52,768 bases of DNA. Source: an uncultured Flavobacteriaceae bacterium (GTDB lineage: Bacteria; Bacteroidota; Bacteroidia; Flavobacteriales; Flavobacteriaceae). Position 1 is the stretch's first letter; every line of letters starts with the position of its first letter. The stretch spans positions 1-52,768 of the forward strand of contig CAJQLD010000064.1 in NCBI GenBank assembly GCA_905479095.1. Reading direction: 5' to 3'. The notes under the pieces are model-generated. The model ran no database searches and was not told the origin of the DNA. It worked only from the letters and a program-made list of their open reading frames with translations. The translations under genes were made by a program, and so were the position numbers. Below are positions 8,100 to 17,372 of this stretch, one piece after another.

Positions 8100-11000
8100 T
8101 TAAAATGAGATATTAAGTCCTAATAAATATTGTCTTGATACTGGATAAAAACCATAATCAATACCACCTCCAAGCGCTTGTCCTGTCGTTGCTGCAGGAT
8201 CAAAACCTTCATAGTTTGTAAACGTAAAGGCATTGTTAACAGACGCATAGATTCTGAATTTAGACATCCCAATGGCGCTGATAACATCTGCTGGTAGACT
8301 ATACCCCAATTGTATGTTTTGAATTCTTATAAATGATGCATCTTCTACAAAAAAGTCAGAGAACAATTTATTATTCGTTGCTCCAGTGGTTGCTCTAGGT
8401 ACAGAGTTACTTGTTCCTGCACCCGTCCAACGGTCTAAGTATAAATCCAAACGATTCACGTTAGGTTGGTCTCTTTCATAGTTTCGAACCATGTCTTTCC
8501 CAACTTCTGCATAAGTATATGCAGAAAAATCAAAGCCTTTAAAATTTAAAGAAAGATTGAAACCCATATAATAGTCTGCTAAGGGTTTTCCAATAAAGGT
8601 TCTATCATTGCTGTCTATCTGGCCATCATTATTAGTGTCTACAAATCGAATATCACCAGGTGCTGATGCGTTTCCTAAGCCCACTTGAGACGGATGTGCA
8701 TCCACTTCTGCTTGAGATTGAAAAATGCCGTTAGATTGAAGTCCGTAAAAATACCCGATTGGCTGTCCAACTTCCATACGTGATGGTGCTGGTTGTCCAA
8801 CTCCAAAGCTTCCGCCTTGTAATGGAACATCACCATTAATGGCGGTAACCGTCCCTTCTACTTTGGTCACGTTATAGCTAATTCCAAAAGATAAATCGTC
8901 CGAAATATTATCATTATAACTTATTAAAAGCTCTGCTCCTTCCGAGCGAGTCGTTCCTGCATTGACTGTTGGCGACCCTGAACCTGGTGCAGATGTCCCT
9001 AAAAGTCCTGAAACAGGCAGTCCACCAATTAGAAGGTCTTCTCGATCTTCTAAGAAATAATCAGCTACTATTTCTACTTTACTGTTAAACAACTTTATGT
9101 CTAAACCGATATCGGTTTTCTCAGCGGTTTCCCATGTTGCATTTGCATTTGGTAACGGTCCTAATGCAGCCCCTATGGTTAATGCGTTGTCAAAGACATA
9201 AACACCTTCTCCACTTAAAGCAGCTCTAAACAAATTACCACCGACATTGTTCCCAAGCGTTCCATAACTTCCTCTTAATTTCAAGAAATTAATGACACTG
9301 TTATCTTTTAAAAATGATTCGTCAGAAATTTTCCAACCTGCTGTGACAGAATTAAATTGGTCAAATCTATTAGCAGCTGTAAAATCTGAAGATCCATCTC
9401 GACGTACCATCCCCGAAATTAAATACTTTCCTTTATAATCATACTGAAAGCGTCCAAAGAAAGACGTTAATCTATTGTCATATATATAGGACCCATTTGA
9501 TTTCGCTTCACTAGTACCTGTGGTTAATGCAATGTCTGCAAAATCCCAAGAGTTGTTTGGCACGTCAAAACCTGTTGCGAATAATCCATCACCCCAGAAT
9601 TTTTGAGCACTATGACCAACAGTCAATGCAAAGTTATGAGCATCGGCAAATGATTTTTTATAGACTGCAAACGCTTCCCAAGTGTACGAATGGTTTTGAA
9701 CTTTATTTTGACTTACAGTACTGCGGTCATTATTAAAGACTTTACCAGCACCATAGGTTGCTATGGGAGCAAAGGATTTGCTTTTGTCTGAAAAGGTTTT
9801 AAATCCAATTCGAGTAGTGACAGTTAACCCTTCCATTAACTTATAGTCAATTTGAAAATTACCTTCAATACTATTTCCAAAATAGGAATTGTAAGTATCT
9901 CTAGCCTGTGACAGTGGATTGATGATTTCATTTCCGAATAATCCATTTACATCTTCTTGATCAATTTCAAATAATGGAGAATAGTTAAGCGCATTAAACA
10001 ATACAGAACCAAGTCCGTTTTCGTTTATGGTCTTTCTATCAACTGCATAGTAATTTAAATTTGTAGAGACTTTAAGATTGTCATTGACATCTACGCCTAA
10101 ACTCAACTTTATATTGCTACGTTCAAATTTTGATTTTTCAGGCGCTATAATTCCGTCTTGTTTTAGATTGGAAGCTCCTAAGTAATAAGTAACGTTTTCC
10201 GTACCTCCTGATAAACCAATATTATGGTTGGTCATTGAAGCCGTTTCAAATATTTGATCTTGCCAGTCCATTCCTTCACCAAGACCACTAATGTCTGTAT
10301 ATGGTAAGGATTGACCCCCAGCTGCGTACGACTCATTTACTAAAGCTGCATACTCAGAGGCATTTAAATAATTTAATTTCTTAGAAGTTTCTTGTGTTCC
10401 TGAGTAAGTACTGTAAGTCAGCGTTGGTGCTGAGTTTTTCTTACCTTTTTTGGTAGTCACTAAAATCACCCCATTTGCACCCTTAATTCCATAAATCGCT
10501 GCTTGTGCATCTTTTAGGACTGTTAAGGTTTCAATGTCATCTGGATTTAAACTGTTTAGATTTCCTTCATAGCCATCCACAATTAACAAGGGTTGGTTGT
10601 TCCCATTACTGCTAACCCCACGAATTAAAATATTAAATCCGCTTCCTGGCGAACCAGACGCTGAAGAGACTGTGACCCCTGCAGTTGTTCCTTGTAAGGC
10701 TTGAGCGGCATCAATTGGTTTTAATTTTTCGAGGGTCTCAGCGCTTACGACTGAAACAGATCCTGTTAAATCACTTTTTCTTTGTGAGCCATATCCAATT
10801 AAAACAATCTCTTCTAAAGATTCGTTGTCTTCAATAAGAGCAATGCTCATTTTGGATTGCGCTGGCAATTCTTTAGATTCGAATCCTAAATAGGTGAATT
10901 CTAAAACGGCTCCAGGTACTACATTTGAGATGGAGAAGTTTCCATCAAAGTCAGACACCGCGCCTGTGTTGGTGTTTTGAACCTTCACATTTACTCCTAT

Positions 11001-11114
11001 AAGGGGTAAACCATCACCGCTTGATGTTACAGTTCCGTTGACTGTGATATTCTGAGCTGAAGCAGATGCGACAAACAGAAAAGCAATCAGTACGTAATAA
11101 GATGCTTTTTTCAT
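8100..11114 (-). CDS. SusC-like TonB-dependent receptor, locus A
   Basis: This complete receptor of 1004 residues has a signal peptide (to SASAQ), a carboxypeptidase-regulatory-like domain (about 23-105), the SusC signature EEIVLIGYGSQRK, and a plug with SGSPGSGFNILIRG and LKDAQAAIYGIKGANGVI. A large beta-barrel ends in QYLLGLNISF with the expected terminal Phe. It imports oligosaccharides released at the surface, driven by TonB. It is followed closely by its SusD partner and preceded by the membrane-spanning regulator at 11341-14151. The 226-bp upstream gap should hold its promoter, but no clean TAnnTTTG is visible. Confidence 0.97.
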   Translation of the reverse strand: MKKASYYVLIAFLFVASASAQNITVNGTVTSSGDGLPLIGVNVKVQNTNTGAVSDFDGNFSISNVVPGAVLEFTYLGFESKELPAQSKMSIALIEDNESLEEIVLIGYGSQRKSDLTGSVSVVSAETLEKLKPIDAAQALQGTTAGVTVSSASGSPGSGFNILIRGVSSNGNNQPLLIVDGYEGNLNSLNPDDIETLTVLKDAQAAIYGIKGANGVILVTTKKGKKNSAPTLTYSTYSGTQETSKKLNYLNASEYAALVNESYAAGGQSLPYTDISGLGEGMDWQDQIFETASMTNHNIGLSGGTENVTYYLGASNLKQDGIIAPEKSKFERSNIKLSLGVDVNDNLKVSTNLNYYAVDRKTINENGLGSVLFNALNYSPLFEIDQEDVNGLFGNEIINPLSQARDTYNSYFGNSIEGNFQIDYKLMEGLTVTTRIGFKTFSDKSKSFAPIATYGAGKVFNNDRSTVSQNKVQNHSYTWEAFAVYKKSFADAHNFALTVGHSAQKFWGDGLFATGFDVPNNSWDFADIALTTGTSEAKSNGSYIYDNRLTSFFGRFQYDYKGKYLISGMVRRDGSSDFTAANRFDQFNSVTAGWKISDESFLKDNSVINFLKLRGSYGTLGNNVGGNLFRAALSGEGVYVFDNALTIGAALGPLPNANATWETAEKTDIGLDIKLFNSKVEIVADYFLEDREDLLIGGLPVSGLLGTSAPGSGSPTVNAGTTRSEGAELLISYNDNISDDLSFGISYNVTKVEGTVTAINGDVPLQGGSFGVGQPAPSRMEVGQPIGYFYGLQSNGIFQSQAEVDAHPSQVGLGNASAPGDIRFVDTNNDGQIDSNDRTFIGKPLADYYMGFNLSLNFKGFDFSAYTYAEVGKDMVRNYERDQPNVNRLDLYLDRWTGAGTSNSVPRATTGATNNKLFSDFFVEDASFIRIQNIQLGYSLPADVISAIGMSKFRIYASVNNAFTFTNYEGFDPAATTGQALGGGIDYGFYPVSRQYLLGLNISF

Positions 11115-11340
11115 AAAATTAATTTGTTTGATTTTTTATAAAAATAATACAACAAAATGATAATTCTGTTTAAATAACCAAAACAAATGTTATACAAAGC
11201 AAAAAAAGACTTGAAATTTAATAAAATCGCAATTTAATAGGTTAAAAATGTGAATTCAAAAACATCACAAAAGACGAAAAAATACTAAATAACCTTAAAT
11301 GTAGGGTGAATGTATGGGTGAAAAAGGAAGAGGTAGTGTT

Positions 11341-14151
11341 TTATATTTCTAAAATATAATTAGTCAAACTAGATTCGTGAGGTAAATCCATTTTTTTTCG
11401 CAAACGATATCGCTTGACTTCTACACTTCTTGGAGAGATATTTAGCAATGGCGCGATCTCTTTAGAGGATAAGTTTAAACGCAAGTATGCACATAGACGA
11501 AGATCATTTGGAGTAAGGACTGGGTGTTTGTCTTTAATGAGCTTCAGGAAATCTTTATCGGCATTGTTAAAAGCTTCTTCAAACAACTTCCAATCATCTG
11601 TGTTATTTAAATTTTTATCAATGATTTTAATTACCTTTTTAAGATCTTGACCTGTTGTACCCTGTTTTTCCTTTAGTTCGCTTTTAATACTGTTTAAAAA
11701 TTCATTCTTTTTAATTAAACTCATGGTCGAAACTGCCAACTCACGATTTTTACTTTCAATATCAAGTTTTAATTTTTCATTTTTTAACTGCATTAATTTT
11801 TGAGAACTTTCGAGTTCTTTTAGCGCTAAATCTTCTTGAGATTTTTTAAGGAGGTTTCGCTGTTTTTTCCTGTAATATGCTTTATAAATATTATGAATTA
11901 TAATCCATAATACAATTAAAAGAACCATATACAAGGTAATAGCTAAATTGGAAAGTGTCCAGGGCCGATTGATCACGAAGGTATACGAAGCCATGTTTAA
12001 TGTTTCAGAATTCCCAATTTTCCCTTTTACTTTAAATTGATAGGTTCCGTATGGGAGATTTTCAAACACATGTTGAGATTCTGCGGACCAGTTAGACCAA
12101 TGATTAGACCAACCTTCTAATTTGTAAGAATATTTTTTGTAAACAATATTGTCGTAATGAGGAATGCTATAGTTTATGTAAATATTGTTAATATCAGAGT
12201 CGAGACTTGGTGAGGTATTTACATCAAGACGGGTTTTGTCTTCGTTAATCTTACTCGCCTCTACAGAGTTGATTTTAATATTATAAGTATGGTTTGGCTT
12301 AGGAGTGTTAGAGTTTAGTATATAGTATCCATATGCTGAACCCAAAAGATACTCATCTGAGCTTATCTTCGTTAAATTCTCAAAACCAGTAACTACTTTC
12401 TTAAAATTAGACAATGCAACCGGGATCACTTCAATAATTGGCGTTTTACTAACACTTCCGGTGCTTATAATTAAAATATTATCATCTGCATAACTCCACT
12501 TTAAACCGTCAGAATCTTTAACGTCCATAATGGTTGTCATCGTTGAAAACTCTTTTAGGACGTCAGTAAATGGATCAGATTTTACAAATCTTTGTTTTTT
12601 TGGTTCGTATTTGAAAACCCCTTCAGATGAGGTATAGTAATAATTTTTTGAGAAATTCAGAATATTAGAACCTTTCCCTTTTGGAGAAGGTGTGACACTT
12701 CGAACTTTTAATGCCGAGGTCATGTCTTGATTTAAGGAAAGCTCATATAATCCTCTTAGCTCATGATTCACCAATATTCGATCACCAATTTGGTGATAAA
12801 AACGACTCGATATATCAAATCCTTGAATTTTATTTCTAAAACGCCATTTAGTTCCTTTTTTCTCTAAAAGACTTAATCCATTGTAATTACCTTGTAAAAT
12901 AATAGTTGGATTGTCTTTTAACAACTTAAAGTCCCACGATCCAGGAGGTTGTTCAATCGCGTATTCAAGTTTTTGGTTTTTAATTATCAACGTCCCTCGA
13001 TGATGTCCACAAAAAAGTTGATTGTCAATCACTTTAAGATTCCATACTTGACCATTTGTTCCTTCAACAAAAGTGAATTCAGAATCGGTATCTCTTCGTT
13101 TATAAAATAAGCCTTGGTTTGTTCCTATGTACAAATAATCCTCAAATATAACCGATGTATATACGGTACCAATGGCACCTTTGGTGTCGTTAAAAACTGT
13201 AAACTGGGATGATAAATTTACATGACCAATCCCAATATCCAACCCAAGCCATAGATTATTTTGAAAATCTTCAAAAATAGTCAGAACTGTGTTATTACTT
13301 AATCCTTTTTTAAAGTTAAGTGCATACTTAAGTTGCCCTTCAGGTGTAAGATGATAAAGTCCGTTTGATACGGTTCCTATCACAATACTGTTATCTTTTA
13401 ATTTTGTAACACTGTATATCGTGAGTGAGCTTAAGTCAACCTGAGAGTCAATTTCCCAAGGCACAATCCTGCCATCAATTAAAAAATGGAATCCATTTGT
13501 AGAAGTCATGATAAGAAGCTGATCATTTAATTCAATCGCTCCGACAAGGCTACTAGAAGCAAACTTGGGGTCGTCGCTCACCAACTCAACAGCTCCATTA
13601 ATGATCTTGTAAATCCCTTTATTAGATTTATTAAAGTATAGAATCCCATTAACTTCAAAAATATTTGAAATGGAGTTTTCCGATTCTATAAAGGAAACTT
13701 TATTTGTAAGAAGGTTGACGAAATAGACTCTTAATGTAGATTGAAAAACCAACCAATCATCTAATTTAATAATATTCCAAAATTGCTCGTCTTCTATAAG
13801 TTCAATGTCTAACTGCTGAACTAATGACGTGTATTCTAAAACGTTTTTTGTATTTTTTTCCCAAACACCAAAGTCCATATAACTTCCGGTATAAATTTGG
13901 TGGTCAACTGCTTTTACGGATCTAACTATAGAATTATCATGGACCGGATAGAGTTTCCAATTCATGCCATCGTACTCTAATAAACCAGAGTTATTCGCAA
14001 AATACATGGTTTGGTCTGATGTTTGTGAAACATCCCAATTTTGGTTTTCAGCCCCATAAACTCCTGGATCATAAGCAACTAGTGGAGGGTGCTCTTGAGA
14101 AAAAGCAACAAACACTGTAAATAAAACTATAATATACTGAACTAGTCTCAT
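11341..14151 (-). CDS. Membrane-spanning propeller/Y_Y_Y/HTH regulator, locus A
   Basis: This 936-residue protein starts with a signal peptide (to about residue 19). A periplasmic two-propeller-like sensor region contains repeats such as GLLEYDGMNWKLYP, FQNNLWLGLDIGIGHV and GTNQGLFYKR. A Y_Y_Y domain follows (about 655-725; YSYKLEGWSNHWSNWS), then one transmembrane helix (about 736-756), a charged coiled coil (about 757-826) and a C-terminal LuxR/GerE-like HTH (about 876-936; LSSKEIAPLLNISPRSVEVKR). There is no histidine kinase domain. The architecture implies a one-component transducer in which a glycan-derived ligand bound in the periplasm alters a membrane-tethered DNA-binding domain. It resembles SusR or hybrid two-component sensors with the kinase removed. 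Its position just upstream of SusC on the same strand makes it the likely regulator of locus A. A paralogue controls locus B. Confidence 0.9.
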   Translation of the reverse strand: MRLVQYIIVLFTVFVAFSQEHPPLVAYDPGVYGAENQNWDVSQTSDQTMYFANNSGLLEYDGMNWKLYPVHDNSIVRSVKAVDHQIYTGSYMDFGVWEKNTKNVLEYTSLVQQLDIELIEDEQFWNIIKLDDWLVFQSTLRVYFVNLLTNKVSFIESENSISNIFEVNGILYFNKSNKGIYKIINGAVELVSDDPKFASSSLVGAIELNDQLLIMTSTNGFHFLIDGRIVPWEIDSQVDLSSLTIYSVTKLKDNSIVIGTVSNGLYHLTPEGQLKYALNFKKGLSNNTVLTIFEDFQNNLWLGLDIGIGHVNLSSQFTVFNDTKGAIGTVYTSVIFEDYLYIGTNQGLFYKRRDTDSEFTFVEGTNGQVWNLKVIDNQLFCGHHRGTLIIKNQKLEYAIEQPPGSWDFKLLKDNPTIILQGNYNGLSLLEKKGTKWRFRNKIQGFDISSRFYHQIGDRILVNHELRGLYELSLNQDMTSALKVRSVTPSPKGKGSNILNFSKNYYYTSSEGVFKYEPKKQRFVKSDPFTDVLKEFSTMTTIMDVKDSDGLKWSYADDNILIISTGSVSKTPIIEVIPVALSNFKKVVTGFENLTKISSDEYLLGSAYGYYILNSNTPKPNHTYNIKINSVEASKINEDKTRLDVNTSPSLDSDINNIYINYSIPHYDNIVYKKYSYKLEGWSNHWSNWSAESQHVFENLPYGTYQFKVKGKIGNSETLNMASYTFVINRPWTLSNLAITLYMVLLIVLWIIIHNIYKAYYRKKQRNLLKKSQEDLALKELESSQKLMQLKNEKLKLDIESKNRELAVSTMSLIKKNEFLNSIKSELKEKQGTTGQDLKKVIKIIDKNLNNTDDWKLFEEAFNNADKDFLKLIKDKHPVLTPNDLRLCAYLRLNLSSKEIAPLLNISPRSVEVKRYRLRKKMDLPHESSLTNYILEI

Positions 14152-14196
14152 AGAAATAAGTAAAGGCCTAAGATAGTTAAAAAATTAAAGTTTGAG

Positions 14197-14210
14197 CAAA
14201 TTATAATTTG
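14197..14210. promoter_or_regulatory. Perfect 14-bp palindrome upstream of regulator A
   Basis: CAAATTATAATTTG lies 46 bp before the regulator start at 14151. It could be a self-regulation operator or simply AT-rich chance. It contains the CAAA/TTTG edge typical of flavobacterial -7 elements. Confidence 0.3.
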
Positions 14211-14295
14211 AATCAGGTCAGGATATAAAGTATTCTTAGAAAACGAAGAGTTTAACTAGAAAAAATGAATTAAATCTAACATTAATAACGTTGAA

Positions 14296-15057
14296 TTATT
14301 TAATATTCAAGAAAGATACTAAACTTTCCTTTCGTCGCTTGGCAACTGGTAACATAAGACTCCCTATAAGTTCACAACTACTTCCATCAGAATTATTGAT
14401 GTTGACAATGTATTTCAAGTTGATTAAGTATTTTTTATGAATTCTAAAAAAATACTTGGGGGCTAATATTTTATCGTACTCCCCAATGTTTTTAGAAACA
14501 AAAAAAGTTGTTTTATCTAAGAGATGAATAATAGTATACCTTCCATCGGATTCGAAATATAATATTTCATCTATCTTTATAAAATCAATTTTTTTAGTAG
14601 ATGGAATTGCTATAAAATTATAATCTGAAGTTTTAGCAGCAATTGAAGTTTTAGCAGATTCAATCTGGGTTGATGTCGTAAAGTACTCATTACTAAGGCT
14701 GTCTTCAATTTTCTTAACAGTTATTATAAGATCTTTTGAATCTATCGGTTTTAGAAGAAAATCGATTGCATTAAACTTGAACGCCGTTAGTGCATACTCT
14801 TGAAAAGCGGTTATAAAAACAACCATATAATCATCATATTTGATTCCCTCAAGAACATCAAAACCAGTGCCTTTACCCATTACAATATCCAAAAAAATAA
14901 GCTTTGGTTGAAGTTTATTTATTTTTACAATTGCATCGCTTACAGTTCTTGATATAGCAACGACCTCAATAACTGGGCAATGTTTGTCTAAATAAATAGA
15001 CAATAATTCATTGTTTTTTTTTTCGTCATCGACGAGTATGGTGCTGATTTTAGACAT
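14296..15057 (-). CDS. LytTR-family response regulator
   Basis: This 253-residue protein has an N-terminal receiver (1-120) with the acidic pair Asp10-Asp11, phospho-acceptor Asp57 in LIFLDIVMG, Thr83 and Lys103 in FLLKPID. A C-terminal LytTR DNA-binding domain (about 150-250) has IDEILYFESDGRYTIIHLL and FFRIHKKYLINLKYI. LytTR proteins bind short direct repeats, usually with a CCGTT-like core, on one face of the helix. It is divergent from the histidine kinase at 15219, with 161 bp between the starts. The repeated CCGTTTRTTAC boxes found upstream of three nearby operons match the expected site type, so I infer that this is their activator. Confidence 0.95.
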   Translation of the reverse strand: MSKISTILVDDEKKNNELLSIYLDKHCPVIEVVAISRTVSDAIVKINKLQPKLIFLDIVMGKGTGFDVLEGIKYDDYMVVFITAFQEYALTAFKFNAIDFLLKPIDSKDLIITVKKIEDSLSNEYFTTSTQIESAKTSIAAKTSDYNFIAIPSTKKIDFIKIDEILYFESDGRYTIIHLLDKTTFFVSKNIGEYDKILAPKYFFRIHKKYLINLKYIVNINNSDGSSCELIGSLMLPVAKRRKESLVSFLNIK

Positions 15058-15083
15058 TTAGTTTAAATATAATGTAGCTTTGG

Positions 15084-15094
15084 GTCTCAAACGG
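15084..15094. promoter_or_regulatory. Single partial LytTR-type box between the two-component genes
   Basis: GTCTCAAACGG matches the box consensus GTAAYAAACGG at eight of eleven positions and sits in the divergent intergenic region of the regulator and the kinase. There is no clear second or third box at 20-21 bp spacing, so autoregulation is only a possibility. Confidence 0.25.
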
Positions 15095-15218
15095 TCATAT
15101 GAATAATTAGAACGTGGCTTATACAAACATAAGGAAAAAACACAAAAAAAACTATAATTAATCACTATAAATTGATCTATTCCTTTGTGATTTTAAAGTA
15201 TTTAAGTAATTTTAAAAG

Positions 15219-17060
15219 ATGAAAAATAAAAGAAAAAACAATTCTAAACTTACTAAAACATATTGGGTAGCAATTTATATTTTTATTATGAGTGTCTCTG
15301 TAAATCAAATAAATGCTCAACAAACTATTCTAAAAGAAAAGTTGATTGAAAAAATAAACGCGATCAACATTGATCCAAAAATAAAAATCTCTGACACTAC
15401 TTATTATAACCTTAGAAAAGAGGCTTGGTCCTTAAAAGAAGACTCGCTATATGCAGAATTGACATTCCAACAGATAGAAAAAAACAAAGGACATATTGAT
15501 GTTTCTCTCGCTACCACAATACTTGGAGATCTGCTAAGAGAAGATTATGATTATTTGAAAAAGCACCCTAAGCTTTTACTCCTTTGCTATCTAAATTTAG
15601 GTAGATATTATTTGTCTCAGTATAATATATCCAAAGCCTCTTTGGGACTTAGTAAATATTATTTTGAACAGTATTTTCAGATTTTGAAATCTATTCCTTT
15701 AAACACTCGAGAACTTGTATTGCACAATGAACACCGATTAAATTATTTAGAAAAAACTCAGAATGATAGTCTTTTTCATTATTTAGATCTATACAACAGG
15801 CCACAACGTGAAAAAAATTCGATATTGGCAAGATGGTATCGATCAAAAAAAAACCATGAAAAAGAGTTGTTTTATGCAAAAAAAAACAACAATCAGCACG
15901 AACTTTTGATCGCTTATAAAAACAACTTCAAACACGCTAAGGTAGACAGCTTATTCCCTTTAGTTTTAGGGAACTTTAAAAATAGAAATAGTTTTGATGA
16001 GCATATCTTATATTTCAATATGGGAGAGCGATTTGCATTTGATGGAAGCTACAACAAAGCTGAAGAACTGTATCTCAAAGCATTGAATTATTTCGAAAAA
16101 GAAAAAAAATCTTATCAAATAAATGAGTGCCTCGAAGCGATCATTAATATTAAATTAAAAAATAGAGACATTAATGGTTTTAAGTCTTATAATACTAAAT
16201 TAAATAATTATGTGCAAAATCAACATGAAGAACAATTGGTTGTAATTAAAGAGTATTTAAATTTCGTAAAAAGCGTTTCAAAGCTAGAAATAAAAACACA
16301 AAAGAAAGCTGACAAACTAGAACAGAAACAAGTACTGGATGAAGTCAAATATCAAAAAACGATAACCTCAGCTGGTATTGGGTTTTTTCTGGTTTTTACA
16401 ATTTTTATATTTTTTTACTTTCAAAGTATAAATGAAAGGAATTTTTTAGAATACAAAAACGAAAAGTTAAAGGTAGATGTTTTAAGATCAAAGTTTAAAC
16501 CACACTTTACATTTAATGTATTGTCGGTAATAAATTATTTTATAGCAAAAGAGGATCTTGAAAACGCATCGTTGACACTCACAAAAATGGCGAACTTGTT
16601 ACGGTTAACACTTGACAATTTGAATAAAAATTTAGTGTCATATGAGTCTGAGTATAAAATCTGTGAACATTACATGTACCTTGAGTTTTTACGTTTTTCA
16701 GATAAATTTGATTTTAAATTTGAAGCTCTTAACGACTCAAGAATAAAAGAATGGAAAATTCCTCCAGGGATCATAGAACCATTTTTAGAGAACTCCGTTA
16801 ACCATGCCTTTAAGGATGTTGAGACTAAAGGAATGATTACTTTAAAACAACATATAGAAGGCAATAGTTTAGTGATTTCAGTAAGAGATAATGGAGTAGG
16901 AATCGATACCGAAAAACTATTCTCTAAGAGTTCATACGGCCTTAAAATTACACAGGACGTTGTCGAAGCAACCTCTAAACTCTATAAAATCCCTATCGGA
17001 TTTGAAATAAAAACCGATAATGGTACTGTTGTAAAACTCACTATCCCTCTTTTGAAATAA
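15219..17060 (+). CDS. LytS-type sensor histidine kinase with TPR-like sensor region
   Basis: This 613-residue protein has a positively charged N-terminus and a signal-like helix ending near INAQ. A long alpha-helical region resembling TPR repeats (about 40-370) is followed by a transmembrane helix (about 382-401). The kinase core of the His_kinase (LytS/YehU) family comes next, with His429 in KPHFTFNVLSVI as phospho-acceptor, IIEPFLENSVNHAF as the N box and VRDNGVGID as the G box. It should phosphorylate the divergently encoded LytTR regulator. The periplasmic TPR-like part may sense envelope or peptide signals. That is inference, since no ligand-binding motif is visible. Confidence 0.93.
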   Translation: MKNKRKNNSKLTKTYWVAIYIFIMSVSVNQINAQQTILKEKLIEKINAINIDPKIKISDTTYYNLRKEAWSLKEDSLYAELTFQQIEKNKGHIDVSLATTILGDLLREDYDYLKKHPKLLLLCYLNLGRYYLSQYNISKASLGLSKYYFEQYFQILKSIPLNTRELVLHNEHRLNYLEKTQNDSLFHYLDLYNRPQREKNSILARWYRSKKNHEKELFYAKKNNNQHELLIAYKNNFKHAKVDSLFPLVLGNFKNRNSFDEHILYFNMGERFAFDGSYNKAEELYLKALNYFEKEKKSYQINECLEAIINIKLKNRDINGFKSYNTKLNNYVQNQHEEQLVVIKEYLNFVKSVSKLEIKTQKKADKLEQKQVLDEVKYQKTITSAGIGFFLVFTIFIFFYFQSINERNFLEYKNEKLKVDVLRSKFKPHFTFNVLSVINYFIAKEDLENASLTLTKMANLLRLTLDNLNKNLVSYESEYKICEHYMYLEFLRFSDKFDFKFEALNDSRIKEWKIPPGIIEPFLENSVNHAFKDVETKGMITLKQHIEGNSLVISVRDNGVGIDTEKLFSKSSYGLKITQDVVEATSKLYKIPIGFEIKTDNGTVVKLTIPLLK

Positions 17061-17062
17061 AA

Positions 17063-17099
17063 AAAATGTATTTCACTAAAGTTTAGTGAAATACATTTT
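17063..17099. terminator. Bidirectional terminator between converging genes
   Basis: The arms AAAATGTATTTCACTAAA (17063-17080) and their exact complement (17082-17099) are separated by one base and flanked by A and T tracts. The stem lies between the stop of the kinase and the stop of the minus-strand small peptide gene and can serve both. Confidence 0.88.
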
Positions 17100-17124
17100 A
17101 AGTAAAATTTGAAAAACCATCAAA

Positions 17125-17310
17125 TTAATAGAAAATATCCTCGTCTGACTCTGGTGGTGGTGGTGGTATAGAGACAACTTGAGAATGTAATGGGTTTAAA
17201 ACCAAAAATGTTCCTAAGGCTGTTAATGATGCATATTTACCCATTTTTGAGAGGGCTTCTTTGCGTGATATTTGGTTTTGGGATATTTTAAAATTATTTT
17301 TTTTGTTCAT
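17125..17310 (-). CDS. Small exported peptide, 61 aa, with RKEALSKMGKYA motif and poly-Pro tail
   Basis: I do not recognise a named function. The product has a basic N-terminus, the segment ISRKEALSKMGKYASLTALG leading into a hydrophobic stretch, a likely cleavage site near NPLHSQ, and a mature part of only about 17 residues with five consecutive prolines followed by ESDEDIFY. The Arg-Lys ahead of the hydrophobic segment recalls a Tat-like signal. I recall similar short proteins in flavobacterial genomes but cannot name a family. It begins 62 nt after the stop of the T9SS protein gene on the same strand and ends just before a terminator. It is therefore probably in the same operon and under the same triple-box promoter. 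Confidence 0.7.
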   Translation of the reverse strand: MNKKNNFKISQNQISRKEALSKMGKYASLTALGTFLVLNPLHSQVVSIPPPPPESDEDIFY

Positions 17311-17372
17311 GGCATTTGGGTTAATTCTCTATTTATATATATTAAGATTCTAGTATATTCTAAATGGATGAT

